Program-made: the position numbers and the translations under genes
Notes under the pieces: generated by a model
Seen by the model: only the letters and a program-made list of their open reading frames with translations
Told to the model about the DNA's origin: nothing
Databases searched by the model: none
Shown: piece after piece, positions 1 to 11,667 of the stretch
Position numbering within the stretch: the stretch's first letter is position 1
Layout of the letters: each line of letters opens with the position of its first letter
Assembly: GCA_020205615.1 (NCBI GenBank)
Contig: CM035170.1
Location: 39,867,807 to 39,931,806, forward strand
Direction: 5' to 3'
DNA from: Panax quinquefolius
Lineage: Eukaryota; Streptophyta; Magnoliopsida; Apiales; Araliaceae
Length of the DNA: 64,000 nucleotides

Positions 1-1330
1 GCATAGTAAACCAGGTTTGGAGTGCATAGGAGACAACGATCACACAAGGAAAACATGTAACAAACAACAAAACATAACATCTATCTAAACTATTATCTCT
101 CTCAATACACTAGACATAATATTCCTCTATTGTTAACCTTGTGATCGCCGATACTGACTCTCACGCCGGAGCTATCCCCCGACGGTCAAGCCGACAAGCT
201 TTTGGTGTTGACTTGTTGAACTGTGCAGGATATCGGACACGTCTTGGTGATTGGGACGTGAGGAAAGATCTTGGCGTTAACAGTCACCTTTAATAGAGTG
301 GACTATAAAATTGATTATTGGGTACATCATGAATCGTGTGAGGAATATGAGTGAACTAGATGGTATTTAACCCTCCTATGTATTATGGGTGATATCCATA
401 GTCCTCTTGATTGAGTAAGACTATGAAATGCATGGTCATGCTCAAATAGTGATTTGTTTCATATAGTTTACTCATTGATCAAGAAAAACTCAGATTAAAT
501 TATGAAGAGTATGACACATTCCATGACTCGAGTTTAATCTTGGATATTAAGGTTAAAAGGATTGAATTACATTAAAACATTGGTCACGAAAAGGTTGCAT
601 CGAATCATCGATCTTATTATTACTTGGGTAGCAGTGATGCATTATTAGATGCCGCTCACTGTTTATAATTTTATAATATGATTTTAAAATTATTGCCAAC
701 GTAATAATAACCTATAGGGACACACACAATACCGTAATTAAAAGGAAATTAATTTAAATTGTAAAGATTTAAATATGTCAATATGATTGATAGAATTTTA
801 AATTACGAATTAAAATTAATAGGATATTTTATATATAGGTATATTAATTAAGTAAGACTTAATTAAGATTTTATATATATATATATATATATATATAAAT
901 TTCGGATTTTATTTTAATTGAATTAGGGTTTTGATTAATTCCAATTAACTACTATATATATGATATATAGCAGCCATTTTAGGTTACGATCATAAACTCA
1001 CAAACCCTAGCCGTTCTTAGAGAGAGACTAGAGAAAAGTTTGAAAATCTTGTTCCTTAGGTGGCTAGTACCGCAGCTCCTTTTATTGCAGAATCGTGTGA
1101 CGGTTCGTGTGCATTCGTGTGGATACCGTAGAGACGTAGTACTGTGAGGAATTGCGTTGGAGATTCGAAGCGCATCAATTTTATTTTCACATTCGGTATA
1201 ATTTCTAACCACTAAGTTAATTGATTTTCTCATGGATCCTGTTTAAGGTTTCGAAATTGCTTAAAATTTTTAATTTCCACTGTGCGTTTCTGTATCGAAA
1301 CCCCTACACAAACTTCCAACTTAAAACCTT
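1..1330 (+). repeat. Probable Copia-type LTR fragment
   Basis: No coding region is visible. The stretch is AT-rich, has a TATATA-rich block near 945-970, and is followed by a purine/pyrimidine leader (about 1000-1240). A segment around 1255-1300 resembles the 3' end of plant Copia LTRs. A phrase near 620-660 about a 'gggtagcagtgatgcattat' block also recalls Copia LTR U3 sequence. This is memory of LTR style, not an alignment. No paired LTR, primer-binding site or Copia polyprotein is in the window, so it could be another AT-rich repeat. Confidence 0.3.
872..897. repeat. (TA)n microsatellite
   Basis: Uninterrupted alternating TA run of about 26 bases, directly visible. Confidence 0.95.
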
Positions 1331-2207
1331 TAAATTCACTATTTTTGCATTTTCTTCCCTTTTAGACATTCTTAACGAAACAAATTACTGTAAATCCGTT
1401 TTTCAATCAAAACAGTTTGTTTAAAACCCATTGTTTTTGTTTCTTCATATATTTACACAATCAAAAATCAATTTACACTTTATATTATGAATTAAGTATC
1501 AATTTTGATTCTAAAAGAAGCCATATCATACATATATATCATAGTGTTTCTCTATAAACATTATTTCTTCACATATATCATATTTTAATGGGTTAAATTA
1601 CTCCAAATCATATAAAATAAGTTTATATCAACAAATTAGTATATACAAACAATATAATCAAAATTAACCATCAATATAAACTTTATAGAGAACTTTTAAA
1701 CGAAAAGAGAACTAAAACTTAGAGGCTAAGATTATACCTTTGATTGTTTGCTTAAACTTTGTTAGAAGATAAGAATTCCTCTTTAGTTGCTCAAATTCAT
1801 AGAGAAATTCTTTCTCTCTCAAACTCTATACAGCTCTCTCTCTCTCTCTTTTATTCTATGTTTTTTCTTCTTTTTCTTCTTTGTTTCTTTCTCTTTTCTA
1901 ACTTAACGTAAAAAGCAGACGTATACATATAATACGTATTAACATAAAATAAAAACTGAGATACACCATAATAACTCTACTTAATACATATAAGTTATTT
2001 TTTTTATAATTTAAAAGCCATTAAGGCTTGTTCGGCAAAACTAAATTAAAATTAAAGACTTAAAAGCCTTAAGCCTTGTTTGATAAAACTAAATTAAAAC
2101 TCCTTTTAGCTTATTTTAATAACTCAATTATTATATAGTTTATTGTCACACTTTATTTAATTATATTCTAATACTAAAATTCAATTAAATAAAGTCATAC
2201 CCACTTA
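1331..2207. repeat. AT-rich LTR-like sequence, no gene
   Basis: Very AT-rich, with a CT-rich stretch at about 1810-1895 and no plausible ORF. The part from about 2014 (short phrases such as 'gccttgtttg') resembles in style the AT-rich part of the Tekay LTR at 34320-34400. It may therefore be the end of a minus-strand Tekay LTR. It stops exactly where the duplicated block starts (2208). Identity is uncertain. Confidence 0.3.
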
Positions 2208-2498
2208 CGTGCCTCGAAAAAATCTCTTTTACCTATAGCCTCGCCAACTGATCTAAGTTGAATCTTATTTTGATCGGAAGGAATTGTGCAGATTTAGTTA
2301 GTTGGTCAACGATAATCCATAATGCGTCGTAGCCTTTCTGAGTCATCGGAATGCCAACCACGAAGTCCATTGTAATATGTTCCCATTTCCATTCTAGGAT
2401 TTCTAACAGTTGTAGCAATCTACTTGGTCTTTGATGTTCTGCTTTCACTTTCTGGCAGGTAAGACACTTGGCAACACATTCTGCAACATCTCGTTTTC
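2208..2498 (-). pseudogene. pol: Tekay chromovirus integrase fragment (T5, copy A)
   Basis: The minus-strand translation begins with the end of the HHCC zinc finger ([16 protein letters not shown]) and runs into the catalytic-core start (HITMDFVVGIP, whose D is the first catalytic residue). It breaks off after IRFNLDQLARL. It matches 35763-36057 in copy B closely. Both ends are truncations: 2208 is the left edge of the duplicated block, and at 2498 an AT-rich scrap abuts the codons K-R-D-V, removing the zinc-finger histidines. Non-functional remnant. Confidence 0.9.
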
Positions 2499-2739
2499 AA
2501 AATGCCACATAATCAAATTGCCACAAAATTATAATTTTCATTATAATATTATTTAATAAATTAGCACATCACTTTTAATTACTAAATTAAATTAAAACAA
2601 CATTATAACAATTCATTTAATCCTTATCAACTCTCTAATTTAATTATTAAATTAAATTAGAATATTACCACATAATAACTAATTCACCACTCTTTTAATT
2701 AATTAACTTCAAAATACAAAATTAATTAACCACATAAGC
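2499..2739. repeat. AT-rich LTR-like scrap
   Basis: Non-coding and very AT-rich, rich in 'ttaattaa' and 'aaattaaatt' motifs like those in the Tekay LTRs at 19560-19900 and 34320-34760. Repeated at 36058-36292 with the same flanks. Probably a piece of Tekay LTR left between T5 and T1 by a deletion before the duplication. Confidence 0.6.
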
Positions 2740-2883
2740 CTAGTGTGTGTTCCGGGGTTGATGCTGAACTTTTGGTAGTATCCGATATGGATATAGATTG
2801 TCTTTCAGGGTTCCCTCTTAAAAGACGAATCTGTCTTTCTGCAATGTTAGTGACAATAGTATAAAAAATTTTGAGTGTCTACA
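2740..2883 (-). repeat. 3' LTR remnant of T1 (copy A)
   Basis: Matches only the last 144 bases (U3 start on the minus strand) of the 2.7 kb LTR at 14296-16994, ending in ...gtgtctaca. The rest of this LTR and the flanking T2 5' half are gone, replaced by the AT-rich scrap. The same truncation is present in copy B. Confidence 0.9.
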
Positions 2884-2899
2884 GATGCCCCTCTTTATC
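2884..2899 (-). promoter_or_regulatory. Polypurine tract of T1 (copy A)
   Basis: On the minus strand gataaagaggggcatc lies directly upstream of the LTR start TGTAGACA. Position and purine content are those of a plus-strand priming site. Preserved in T3 (59788-59803), and with one change in copy B (36439-36454). Confidence 0.8.
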
Positions 2900-3343
2900 A
2901 TACTCATGCATGGCGATGCATGGGTAGGATAAAGAATCCTAGACACTTGAAACGCAACAAGACAAACATGGTACTATGTGTAGTAACATGATGCAAATAC
3001 ATGATGCATGTGTATGGGGTTGTAGCCCAACATGCTGGGGATGATTGCTAGCTCCCTGTTGCTTCAACTGGGGATTGACAATGATGACCAGAATTGATGT
3101 GTAATCCTAATCTGTTAGGATGTTGATGTTGGAGTTATCACCAAATTCCTATGTCCTTGGTAACGACTTGATCCTGAAGATGTTCCTCTTATGTGTAAGA
3201 GATCTATGGGGATAAAGCTTGGTATGTTTTAGGATGTGTATAACATATTCCATCATCTATCTTCTTTGATAACATTGACCTTTCTTAATTGGTATTGCCA
3301 GGATATGTCAAGATTCTGTTGGATTTACTGCCAACAGCAAATG

Positions 3344-3690
3344 TTGTCAGGGATGCCTGACCTTCATTGATGTGTGCTTCACCGACATGTGAATCAACGG
3401 CTGAAATACCCTGTGGGATAGACTGTCAAGGTTGCTTGACCTTCGCTGACGTGTGAATCAACAGCTGACACTCTGTAGGTAGATTGTCATGGTTCCTTAA
3501 CCTGCGCTGACGTTTGAATCAACGAAATCATTGCGTTGTGACCCTCGCCGGGGATCCGCTGGGGAATATGAGTAATCGAGCATAAAATCCTCGAATAGCT
3601 CTAGAGCTTTGATAGGTTTAATCATTATCGGCTGAAATAACGTTAAGGCTGCTTGACCTTCGTTGATATGTGTGTCAACGGCTTGAATTT
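3344..3690 (-). repeat. Degenerate ~60-80 bp tandem repeats, T1 3' region (copy A)
   Basis: Units each containing 'tgtca-gg-tgc-tgacctt', then 'gctgacgtgtgaatcaacgg', start near 3344, 3424 and 3484, with another partial near 3643. They recur in copy B (about 36899-37245) and, with more units, in T3 (60240-60745). Tat elements are known for repeat-rich sequence between integrase and the 3' LTR. Confidence 0.75.
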
Positions 3691-3821
3691 GCATTGTAAT
3701 CCCTTATCGGGGCTTCACGTTGTAACACCCGTCGGGGATCTGCGTTGTAACCCCCGTCAAGGATGTACGTTGTAACACCCATCGGGGATGTACGTTGTAA
3801 CCCCCGTCGGGGATGTACGTT
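3691..3821 (-). repeat. ~25 bp GC-hairpin tandem repeat, five units (copy A)
   Basis: Five consecutive units of about 25 bp on the pattern acgttgtaaCCCCCGTCGGGGatgt. Each core is self-complementary (CCCC-GTC-GGGG), unusually GC-rich for this window. The sequence from 3822 to about 4063 shows no other recognisable feature; it leads into the antisense ORF. Confidence 0.9.
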
Positions 3822-4063
3822 GATCTTTTAGGGTAATGACCCGGAGTGGGCGGCATTGGACCTGTACAAGGTATTTCCGGATGTGATTTGTAACAAATGA
3901 GATCATTGACAGGGTATACCTCGTGTTTGGGTGACTACCAATGAGCGATATACAGACTCAAAGTTTCATCCAAGAAGACCAGGATTGCATGCTGTTTTAC
4001 TCAATCGCGTGGCGTTTTTATTCCCGATGTGACCTTTCTATTCCGTAAGAACTCCTTTGCCAC

Positions 4064-5634
4064 TTGAATTGGACCGACCTGGAGGGGTGGGGCCCACATA
4101 GGGGTGCCGCAGGTTTTGTGGATGGCATGCTAGAGCATTGGGTATCGGATAGGCAAGTTTTCGGATTCGAGACCCATGAGTTGACTCCTACTCTGGAGGA
4201 ATATGTACGATTGACGATTCTGCCGTTGGATAGACCTTGGGTGCATATGGCTTTGGGAGACATGAGTCTCACTGGATTGCAGTGCAGAGTGGTGCAGGAC
4301 GAGTTAACATCTGGCCATGTGATATCCCAGCATTTTCATTATGACAGATTTGGCTCTAAGGTACCTATTCACGACATTCTGGGGATTTCACTGCACCGGA
4401 GGATCATTGGTGGTTAGCCGGGGTTGATGTACTGTTGTTATGCGTATTGTCGTATGTCTATATGCCACGGTACATGGATGAGATAGACATAGGTGTCATC
4501 ATAGCCGTGAGAGCTCTGAGGGAGGGTTGTACTATTATACCGATGATCATAGCAGAGACCCTGCGGTCAGCCACCTACTGCTGCACTTATCCGACAGGAG
4601 TGTTCACAGGTAGTTCGGTCATGCTATATTTGTGGTTTATATCCCATTTAAGACCGATTGGCACTCTTATATGGCATGGGTATTGGTTCACCCATGATAT
4701 AGCCATGTCATACTCTTTTTAACCATCGGAGTGTATAGATGCTATGTCTTGGTCAACATTTTTGGCGAATATCATAGATCCATTTGTCATATTGCCGTGT
4801 TCGGGGCTTAGCTCATCATACAACTTTATTACTCATGCTCCGGGCATGGACTACCTCCCTCTAGCTGGTTTGAGGGGCGTGACTACTTATCATTGGCCGC
4901 CGTGATGTCGTTAGATTTGACCCGATTTGGATTTTCATCCTTTCGAGGGGGCGATAGGTCAACGTTCAGCTTCTCGATATCTTTTAGCAGAGGACCGATC
5001 CCGTGTGTACGCCTTTTGGGATCAACTTGAGATAGCTGATTTTTCCATTAGTCATCCAGGTTGTTCTGCAGAGTATTCTGTATGGATGGAGACATAGATT
5101 TTATCGGCTGCAGCAGTATCCACACTGACAGATAGTGAGTCAGATGATGTAGAGCCCATGGAGGACATTGATTCCCACATCAAGGGGGAACCAGGTGCTG
5201 GGTTGCCAGCATCTCTTTTAGATTCTCCCAAGATTAAAGATCTGTTGTGATTCAAAGATTCAAAGATGATTTTGAGCAAGAGTCTTCATCTAATGACCTT
5301 TGAGAGAGATCAGGATCGATCTATGATGTTGACTGCCCTTGATGGGAGAGACACAGCTCTTTTAGAGGGAGAAGAGGCATTAGCTCGCAGAGATGTCGCT
5401 GTTGTTGAGCGGGATGCGACTAGATCAGCCAGAGATGCAGTGATAGTTGAGCGGGATAGTGCCATATCTTCCCGGGATGTAGCCATTACAGATAGTACAG
5501 CAGTGAGGTCCCTTACCACTGGCATGATTGCAGAGATGAGCGCATATATTGATGATCATATGGTCACCATGCAGATGGTTGCAGATCATATGATCTGTTG
5601 GGTCCTGGATGGATGGACATTGAGTTGTCTCTAG
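4064..5634 (+). pseudogene. Antisense additional ORF of T1, DUF7745-like with coiled coil (copy A, broken)
   Basis: Runs antisense to the T1 genes, between integrase and the 3' LTR. The first part (4064-4417) contains LEHWVSDRQVF and LTPTLEEYVRL. The second (4435-4722, another frame) contains SYVYMPRYMDEIDIG and TLRSATYCCTYPTG. These resemble, from memory, the plant DUF7745 family often found in transposon-borne ORFs. The C-terminal part (5266-5634) has five consecutive RD-headed heptads (residues 42-76; 5389-5493), a clear coiled coil. Frameshifts near 4417 and after 4722, plus an approximately 290 bp deletion near 5595 relative to copy B, break it. Function unknown; host-derived or Tat-specific accessory protein are both possible. 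Confidence 0.7.
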
Positions 5635-6244
5635 ACAGTTCAGAATGGATCATCGATCTTTGTGTATCCCTACCATCTTTGGTGTCTTGGGACTGGTTTC
5701 TGAATGAAAATATGGAGAGGAGTGTGGCTTTCCTCTTTGGGATTGACCGCACTACCTGATGGTCCTTGAGATTTCTATTTAGGGAAGCCTAGTTAATTCC
5801 ATCTCTTATGGATTGGTGTTGCTCTTCAAGGTATGACCGCAGCTTAGATGGTCACCGAATCTCCTATTTAGGAGGAGTTCAGGTAATTCCAACCCTTTGG
5901 TCTTAAGCCGAATGAAATGTATTGGATTGAAGTTTGATCCCAGTACCAACTGACAAGGGTTTGTGTTTTGGCAGGGGGTGAGACCGCACCATGAATGGCT
6001 TCCTATGTACTCCTATTGAAGAGGAGATCAAGTCGATGTATTTTGCCCCTCAGGGCGTGAAGAAAAGCGTGATCCCATGTGCAGGTCAAAGTGCGGGGAG
6101 GAGAAAGTTTAATCCTAGGTTGAGGATAAACTGCAGGTAAAAAGTTTGATCCCATGTATGGGTATCCAAACTGCAAACGCAAGAGGTTCAATCCGTAGTG
6201 GGATGACCTAAGTCGTAGGAACGCAGAGAAGCCATGCTAATGGC
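5635..6244 (-). other. T1 region between antisense ORF and integrase (copy A)
   Basis: No convincing ORF. Contains loosely repeated phrases ('gtttgatcccatgt', 'ccaaactgca', 'aggtaattcca'), suggesting old degenerate repeats. Equivalent to about 39400-40152 in copy B. Confidence 0.5.
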
Positions 6245-7734
6245 TTAAACAAGTATGTTTCCCTGAGGGGCAAAGTGTGGAAGAGTTGTATGTGGTAAAG
6301 GGTTAAAGAACCAGAATGATTGGTGATCTGATGGTCGAACACCAGGATGTTTGCTTGAGGGCATCTTCAGACATAGTACCGTTTTCACGTTGTCTGACTT
6401 GATGAGTTGTGGAAATTCATCGCCGTCCATTTCTTGCAATCTGAGAGCGCCTCTCGTCAATACTTCTTTGACAACAAATGGGCCTTCCCACTTAGGAGCG
6501 AATTTTCCTTTAGATTGATCTTGGTTGTCAAGGAACTTCTTCAAAACCAAGTCATGTTGTTTAAACTGCTGAAGCCAAACTTTTTTGTTGTAGGATCTGG
6601 CGATCCTTTGTTGATATAACTGACCATGGAAGATAGCCGCGGTTCGCCTTTCGTCTATTAGAGACAATTGGTGATACCTATCTTGTACCCATTGGTCTTC
6701 ATCCAGCTGAGCGTCTATCAACACTCTGAGGGATTCCATTTCAACTTCTATGGGGAGCACTGCTTCCATTCCAAAGGTTAATGCGTAGGGGGTTGCCCCA
6801 GTGGAGGTACGCATTGAGGTTCTGTAGGCTAACAGAGTAAGAGGCAATAGGTCAGGCCAATCATTGTGTTTGGCGGACATTTTTTGCATAATCTTCTTGA
6901 TGTTTTTGTTAGCCGCTTCAACAGCACCATTCATCTTCGGATGATAGATGACGGAGGTAAGATGTTTGATGTGGAATTTACTGCATAATTCCTCCATCAT
7001 TTTGTTGTTGAGGTTCTTAGCATTGTCTGACACAATTACCTCTGGTTGTCCGTATTGACAAAAGACATTATTTTTTATGAAAGCAATGATGACTTCTTTG
7101 GTAACCCTGGGGAGGGAGGCTGCCTCTACCCACTTGGTGAAGTAGTCGATCATGGTGAAGATAAATTGATGTCCATTACTGGCTTTAGGCTCAATGGGCC
7201 CGATAAAGTCCATTCCCCACATTGCGAAGGGCCAAGGCAAACTCATATTGTGAAGTTCCCGTGGAGGGGCGTGGATAACACTCCTATGAATCTAGCACTG
7301 ATAGCATCTCCTAACATGGCCATTGCAATCAGTTTTAAGAGATAGCCAGTAATGTCCTATCCTGAGGACCTTCTTGACAAGGAGGGGGCCACTCATGTGG
7401 GGGACACAGACTCCGCCATGGATTTCATCCATAAGCCTTTGGGCTTGATCTTTGTCTATACATCTGAGGAGACCTAGTCCTGCATCTCTTTTGTAGAGCG
7501 CATCTCCACTCAGGTAGAATTTCATAGCAATTAGATGGATCCACCTTTTCTCGGTCGGGCTTGCTTCAGCGGGTGTGGATCTATCTCGTAGATATTCCTT
7601 GATATGCTGATACCAAGGATGCAGGATTGGAGGTAGCTCATCCGATACTTCTCCAACGTAGTTCCCATAGGCTGGGGCCTTGTGCAGGGAAATTGTGACT
7701 CTTGGCAAATGTTCCTTATCTGATATGCGAATCA
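6245..7734 (-). pseudogene. pol: Tat integrase (T1, copy A)
   Basis: Joins element cDNA to the chromosome. Minus strand, two frames. Residues upstream of 7292 hold the zinc finger: H-x-H around IHGGVCVPH, and CNGHVRRCYQC for the cysteines. The core (7246-6245, 333 codons open) has MDFIGPIEP (first D), VSDNAKNLNNK (second D) and NGAVEAANKNI (E), so the D,D,E triad is visible. The C-terminal part has KWEGPFVVKEVL, a GPF/Y module. The frame break lies near 7290-7246. No chromodomain, as expected for Tat. The longest intact integrase core in the window. Confidence 0.9.
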
Positions 7735-8519
7735 AGGAGGCCAAAGTTGCTAATGTGTCCGCAAAGTCATTCCTATTACGAGGACCGTGTAGAAAGGAGA
7801 TTTCTTCGAACTCCAAAGCTATCTTCAAAACCTGTCGATGGTAAGGCAGCAAATGTAGTTCCTTGGTTTGATAGATTCTGGTGGATTGTCGATTACAAAC
7901 TCGAATCTCCAAAGACAGTTAATCTTTCGATGCCCATTGAGCGGGCAAGTTTTATCCCCCGTGAGATGACCTTCATACTTTAGTCAGATTGTTGGTGCCG
8001 ATAAACCGCAATTTGACAAATGACGGATATCTGCTCCCCGCATCGAGATACTAGAATCGCTCCAATTTCTCTAGAACCTTCCAGATTATCAGTTCCATCA
8101 AAATACATCTTCCATGATTGGCGCGTATCGTGCTGATGGTGTTGCTGAACTGTCATTACTCCCTTATCAAGGAAATATGTCTCCAAGGGTTTGAAATCCC
8201 TTAATGGTGCGGCGGCCTGTTGATCCGCAATTCCTTGACCTTTGATGGATTTTTGAGTCACATATACGATGTCAAATTATTATAGGATCAACTACCATCT
8301 GGACAGCCGACAATTTAACATAGGTTTATTGAACACGTATTTGAGAGGATCAACGCGGGATATGAGATGGGTTGTGTGACCATGGAGGTAATGTTGTAAC
8401 CTCATGGAAGCCCGTGCTAAAACACAACACGTCTTTTCGATCAAAGTGTACTTGTGTTCACTGTTGCTGAACTTTTTGTTGAGGTAATAGATAGCTCGTC
8501 ATTGGCCTCTATCGTCTTT
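7735..8519 (-). pseudogene. pol: Dual RNase H region (T1, copy A)
   Basis: Minus strand. The first part (about 8519-8270) carries RT-linked RNase H remnants with EHKYT and LKYVFNK motifs in shifted frames. The second (8261 downward) has WKMYFDGTDNLEGS and, just before integrase, FLHGPRNRNDFADTLATLAS: an archaeal-type RNase H. Having both RNase H domains is the hallmark of the Tat clade. Stops and frameshifts at about 7920-7980 separate the second RNase H into two pieces. A GC-rich stretch (8010-8060) differs strongly from copy B. Confidence 0.8.
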
Positions 8520-9578
8520 CTATCCCAGCATGCAGCCCATGGCATTGTCACTTATGGATAGGTACATGAACAGGGGAACATCAACCTTGGGTGGTACCAA
8601 AACGGGGGCTTTGACTAGCTGTTTCTTGATTGTGAGGAAGGCATTTTGACACTCATCATTCCATTTCATGGAGGAGTTCTTCGTTAATAGCTTGAAGATT
8701 GGCTCACAAGTTGCTGTGAGTTGAGAGATCAACCTGCTAATGAAGTTGATTCTTCCCAAAAATCTCCGTATTTCCTTTTCTATCTGAGGAATGGGCATTT
8801 CCGTGATGGCCTGAATTTTGGCAGGATCCAGCTCAATCCCTTTGTGGCTGACTAGAAATCCTAGCAACTTGCCTGATTTAACGCCAAAGGCGCATTTTGC
8901 TAGATTCAACTTCAAGTTGTATTTACGCAACCTGTTGAACAACTTTCTGAGATGGTCTAGATGGTCATCCTCCTTTCGGGACTTGACAATGATATCATCC
9001 ACATAGATATCGATCTCTTTGTGCATTAAATCATGGAAAAGAGCCATCATAGCTCGTTGATAGGTGGCTCCAGCATTGATGAGGCCGAATGACAACCGTC
9101 TATAGCAAAAGGTTCCCCAAGGTGTGATGAAAGCAGTTTTCTCACGATCTTCTTCACCAACCATGATCTGGTGATACCCTGCGAAGCAATCAACAAAGGA
9201 GTACATGTCGTATTACGCAGTATTGTTAATAAGAATGTGGATAAATGGCACGAGAAAGCTGTCTTTTAAGCACGCTTTGTTCAAGTCCCAGTAATCCACG
9301 CAAACACACACCTTCCCTCCGGGTTTAGGCACGGGCACAATGTTGGATATCCACTCAAGATATCTAGACACCATGATGATGCCAGCTTGAAATTGTTTCA
9401 TAATTTCTTCTTTCACCTTTAAACTCCACTCAGGTTTCAATCGTCTGAGCTTTTGCTTGACTGGCTTAAATCCCTCTTTAATGGGAAGGCGATGAAGGAC
9501 AATATCAGTGGACAAACCCACCATGTCTTCATGAGACCATGCAAACACATCCTGGAATTGCGTTAATAGCGTAACCAT
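8520..9578 (-). pseudogene. pol: Tat reverse transcriptase (T1, copy A)
   Basis: Minus strand. Fingers and palm: LRRLKPEWSLKVKEEI, VPVPKPGGKV, DYWDLNKACLKD, and DCFAGYHQI. The catalytic motif is IDIYVDDIIVKS (around 8979-9018). Thumb and connection: RFLGRINFISRLI and a PIFKLL segment. Two open pieces (9578-9213 and 9206-8520) are separated by a single stop region at about 9207-9212, so this RT is only mildly damaged. Confidence 0.9.
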
Positions 9579-9605
9579 GTCATTTCTTTAGTTTGGGGTA
9601 AGGTT

Positions 9606-11632
9606 TTAACCAATCTGGATTAACTTAGGGCTTTCTAAGGTTCCGAGATTGAAAGAAGTGGTTTGATCAAGGTTGCGTTTAGGTTTGTCTTTGACCCATT
9701 CTTGAATTTCTGGAGGCACCTCAATGTCATCCTTTATTTCCATCAAGGCTGAATTCATCTCTACATCAAAAGGTACAATCCTTGTGAAGAAGAGGCACCG
9801 TATCAGCAAGTACAAGCACATCTAAATTTAGGGTCCTAAAAAAAATATGCTTTCACTTAGTATATATGAAATGTTTTGATCTTACACAGTGTTAGCATAT
9901 ACTGACAAAATAAACTGCTAATACTATACAGAAAAGTAAGCAGTTATTATATCTAAAGGGCAGAAAGAGTTCTGCCCGTTTTACCCATGACGACCAATGC
10001 AAGGATTGTTGTTCCAATTGGAAAGGGCAAAGTCCGGATGGACTGCAATGATGGAGGGATTGTCATCATCCTCCCTCTCCCGAATGATGGCCATTATGTC
10101 TGGGCAATCATCGTCTGGGGTGTATCTATTGGTATGTTCATCATGAACGATGATGCATATGCCCGACATCATTCGGACAACGTCTTGCTTAATTCTTCGT
10201 TCCTCCTCTTCCACTGCGGGATTTGAAACAAAGACTTCTTCCTCCTTTACCGGTACCGGCTTGGAAAATAACATAGCCATTACATTGGCTGGCACCTTTA
10301 CAGGAGGTTGTTCGGACTCTGAGTTTGAAGGCAAAGATAAACGCAACATGGTTTAAGCTGAAGGAATCTGCTGATGCTTATGAGGATTCCTATTACTAGA
10401 ACTGGCAGAATAGCCTAGTCCAGCTGTTCCAGTCTGCCAGGCAAATTAAATTGGGTACTTGATACCCTGGTGATCATTACCCAGCCCTTGTCCCATCTGA
10501 TGACCCAATGACATCATTTCTTGAGTAGCCGACATTACCTCGATAAAAATCTTGGGTTCGGGAAATGGTGTTCCAACAACATGGTATTGGGTATTGCTTA
10601 CTTCCAAGGTATGAAAACTGATCGGTACAATATCTGCATTGGCATTGATGAATGGCATGTCCCCGTGTTGAGTACACTCTGGTTCAGCGTTAACCGTCAC
10701 CATGCTATTGTTGATAATGTATTTTAGTTGCTGATTAAGGGTGGAGGGGACTGCCCCTACCATATGGATCCAAGGTCGTCCCAAGAGTAGGTTGTATCCC
10801 GAATCTATCTTGAGTACGTGGATGATACGCATAATGTATGAAGACCAATTTTGATTGGCAGTTCAATTACTCCAACCGAATTCCGACGATCTCCATCAAA
10901 AGCTTTGATGATAGTATGGCTACTTCGAATTCGATTGAGATTGATATTCATCTTCACCAAGGTAGCATATGGATAGATATTAAGAGATGAACCTCCATCT
11001 ATCAAGACTCCAGCTAGCATGTATCTGGAGGAAAAGACCACAATGTGCAACGGCTTGCAATGACCGGTCCCTTCGGGTGGTATGTCATCATCAGTGAAGG
11101 ATATCACATTATTGTTGAAAATGTGATCAACCAGATGTTGAAATTTTTCCGTATCAACTGATGTTGGTAGATAGGCTTCTTCTAAAACCTTCAACAAGAC
11201 CTTCCGGTGATCCTCGGAAGTTAGGACCAAGTCCAAAATTGAAATTTGATGTGGAGCTTCTCTTAAGCTTAAAACCACTTTGGCATCGTGATGACCCATG
11301 GGTATTTTCCCCATTGATTGGATGGTAGACTTCATCACCCGTTGGGGAAGATATAGTGGATTTTCCTTCGACACTACAGCAGTGGTATATGAGGTGGAGC
11401 CTTCACCTTCTCCATAATTCCATGGAACCTTGCGCAAGCTAACAATAGGGTATTGTGCTCTATACCGCAAGTTGATTGGCTCGGGAGCGGCCACTTTCAA
11501 AGGATTGTTGTTTCCCTTGAGTCGAATTATTGGCATTGTGAGTGATTGATTAATCCCATCAGTTTCAGTGGATATGACTTCTACAACACTCTTCCACTTA
11601 GTAGGACCTATATTCTCACTTGCACGTAACAC
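9606..11632 (-). pseudogene. pol: Tat protease, G-patch-like and linker region (T1, copy A)
   Basis: Minus strand, several frames. The aspartic protease active site is VLIDGGSSLN (about 10980-11010), followed by LLGRPWIHMVGAVPST, the conserved Tat protease tail. Then LGHQMGQGLGNDHQG, resembling the G-patch-like motif of Tat polyproteins. An acidic linker (10349-9981, 9821-9606) leads into RT. A frameshift at about 10805-10832 splits the protease. Upstream, 11632-11100 is the gag-protease spacer. Confidence 0.8.
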
Positions 11633-11667
11633 AAGATCGCCGTACCGCTAAGTGTGCAGACACCTTG

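Noticed and set aside
3691..3821. Regular ~25 bp repeats resembling a CRISPR array
   Set aside because: Units are directly adjacent with no unique spacers, lie in a plant Tat 3' region, and vary like a minisatellite.
6407..6619. Plus-strand ORF, repeated at 40192-40404
   Set aside because: Exact complement of the well-supported Tat integrase frame; a shadow.
11220..11630. Possible second protease or host gene in the T1 minus strand
   Set aside because: Continuous with the gag-protease spacer of the Tat polyprotein and repeated in copy B at 44930-45305.
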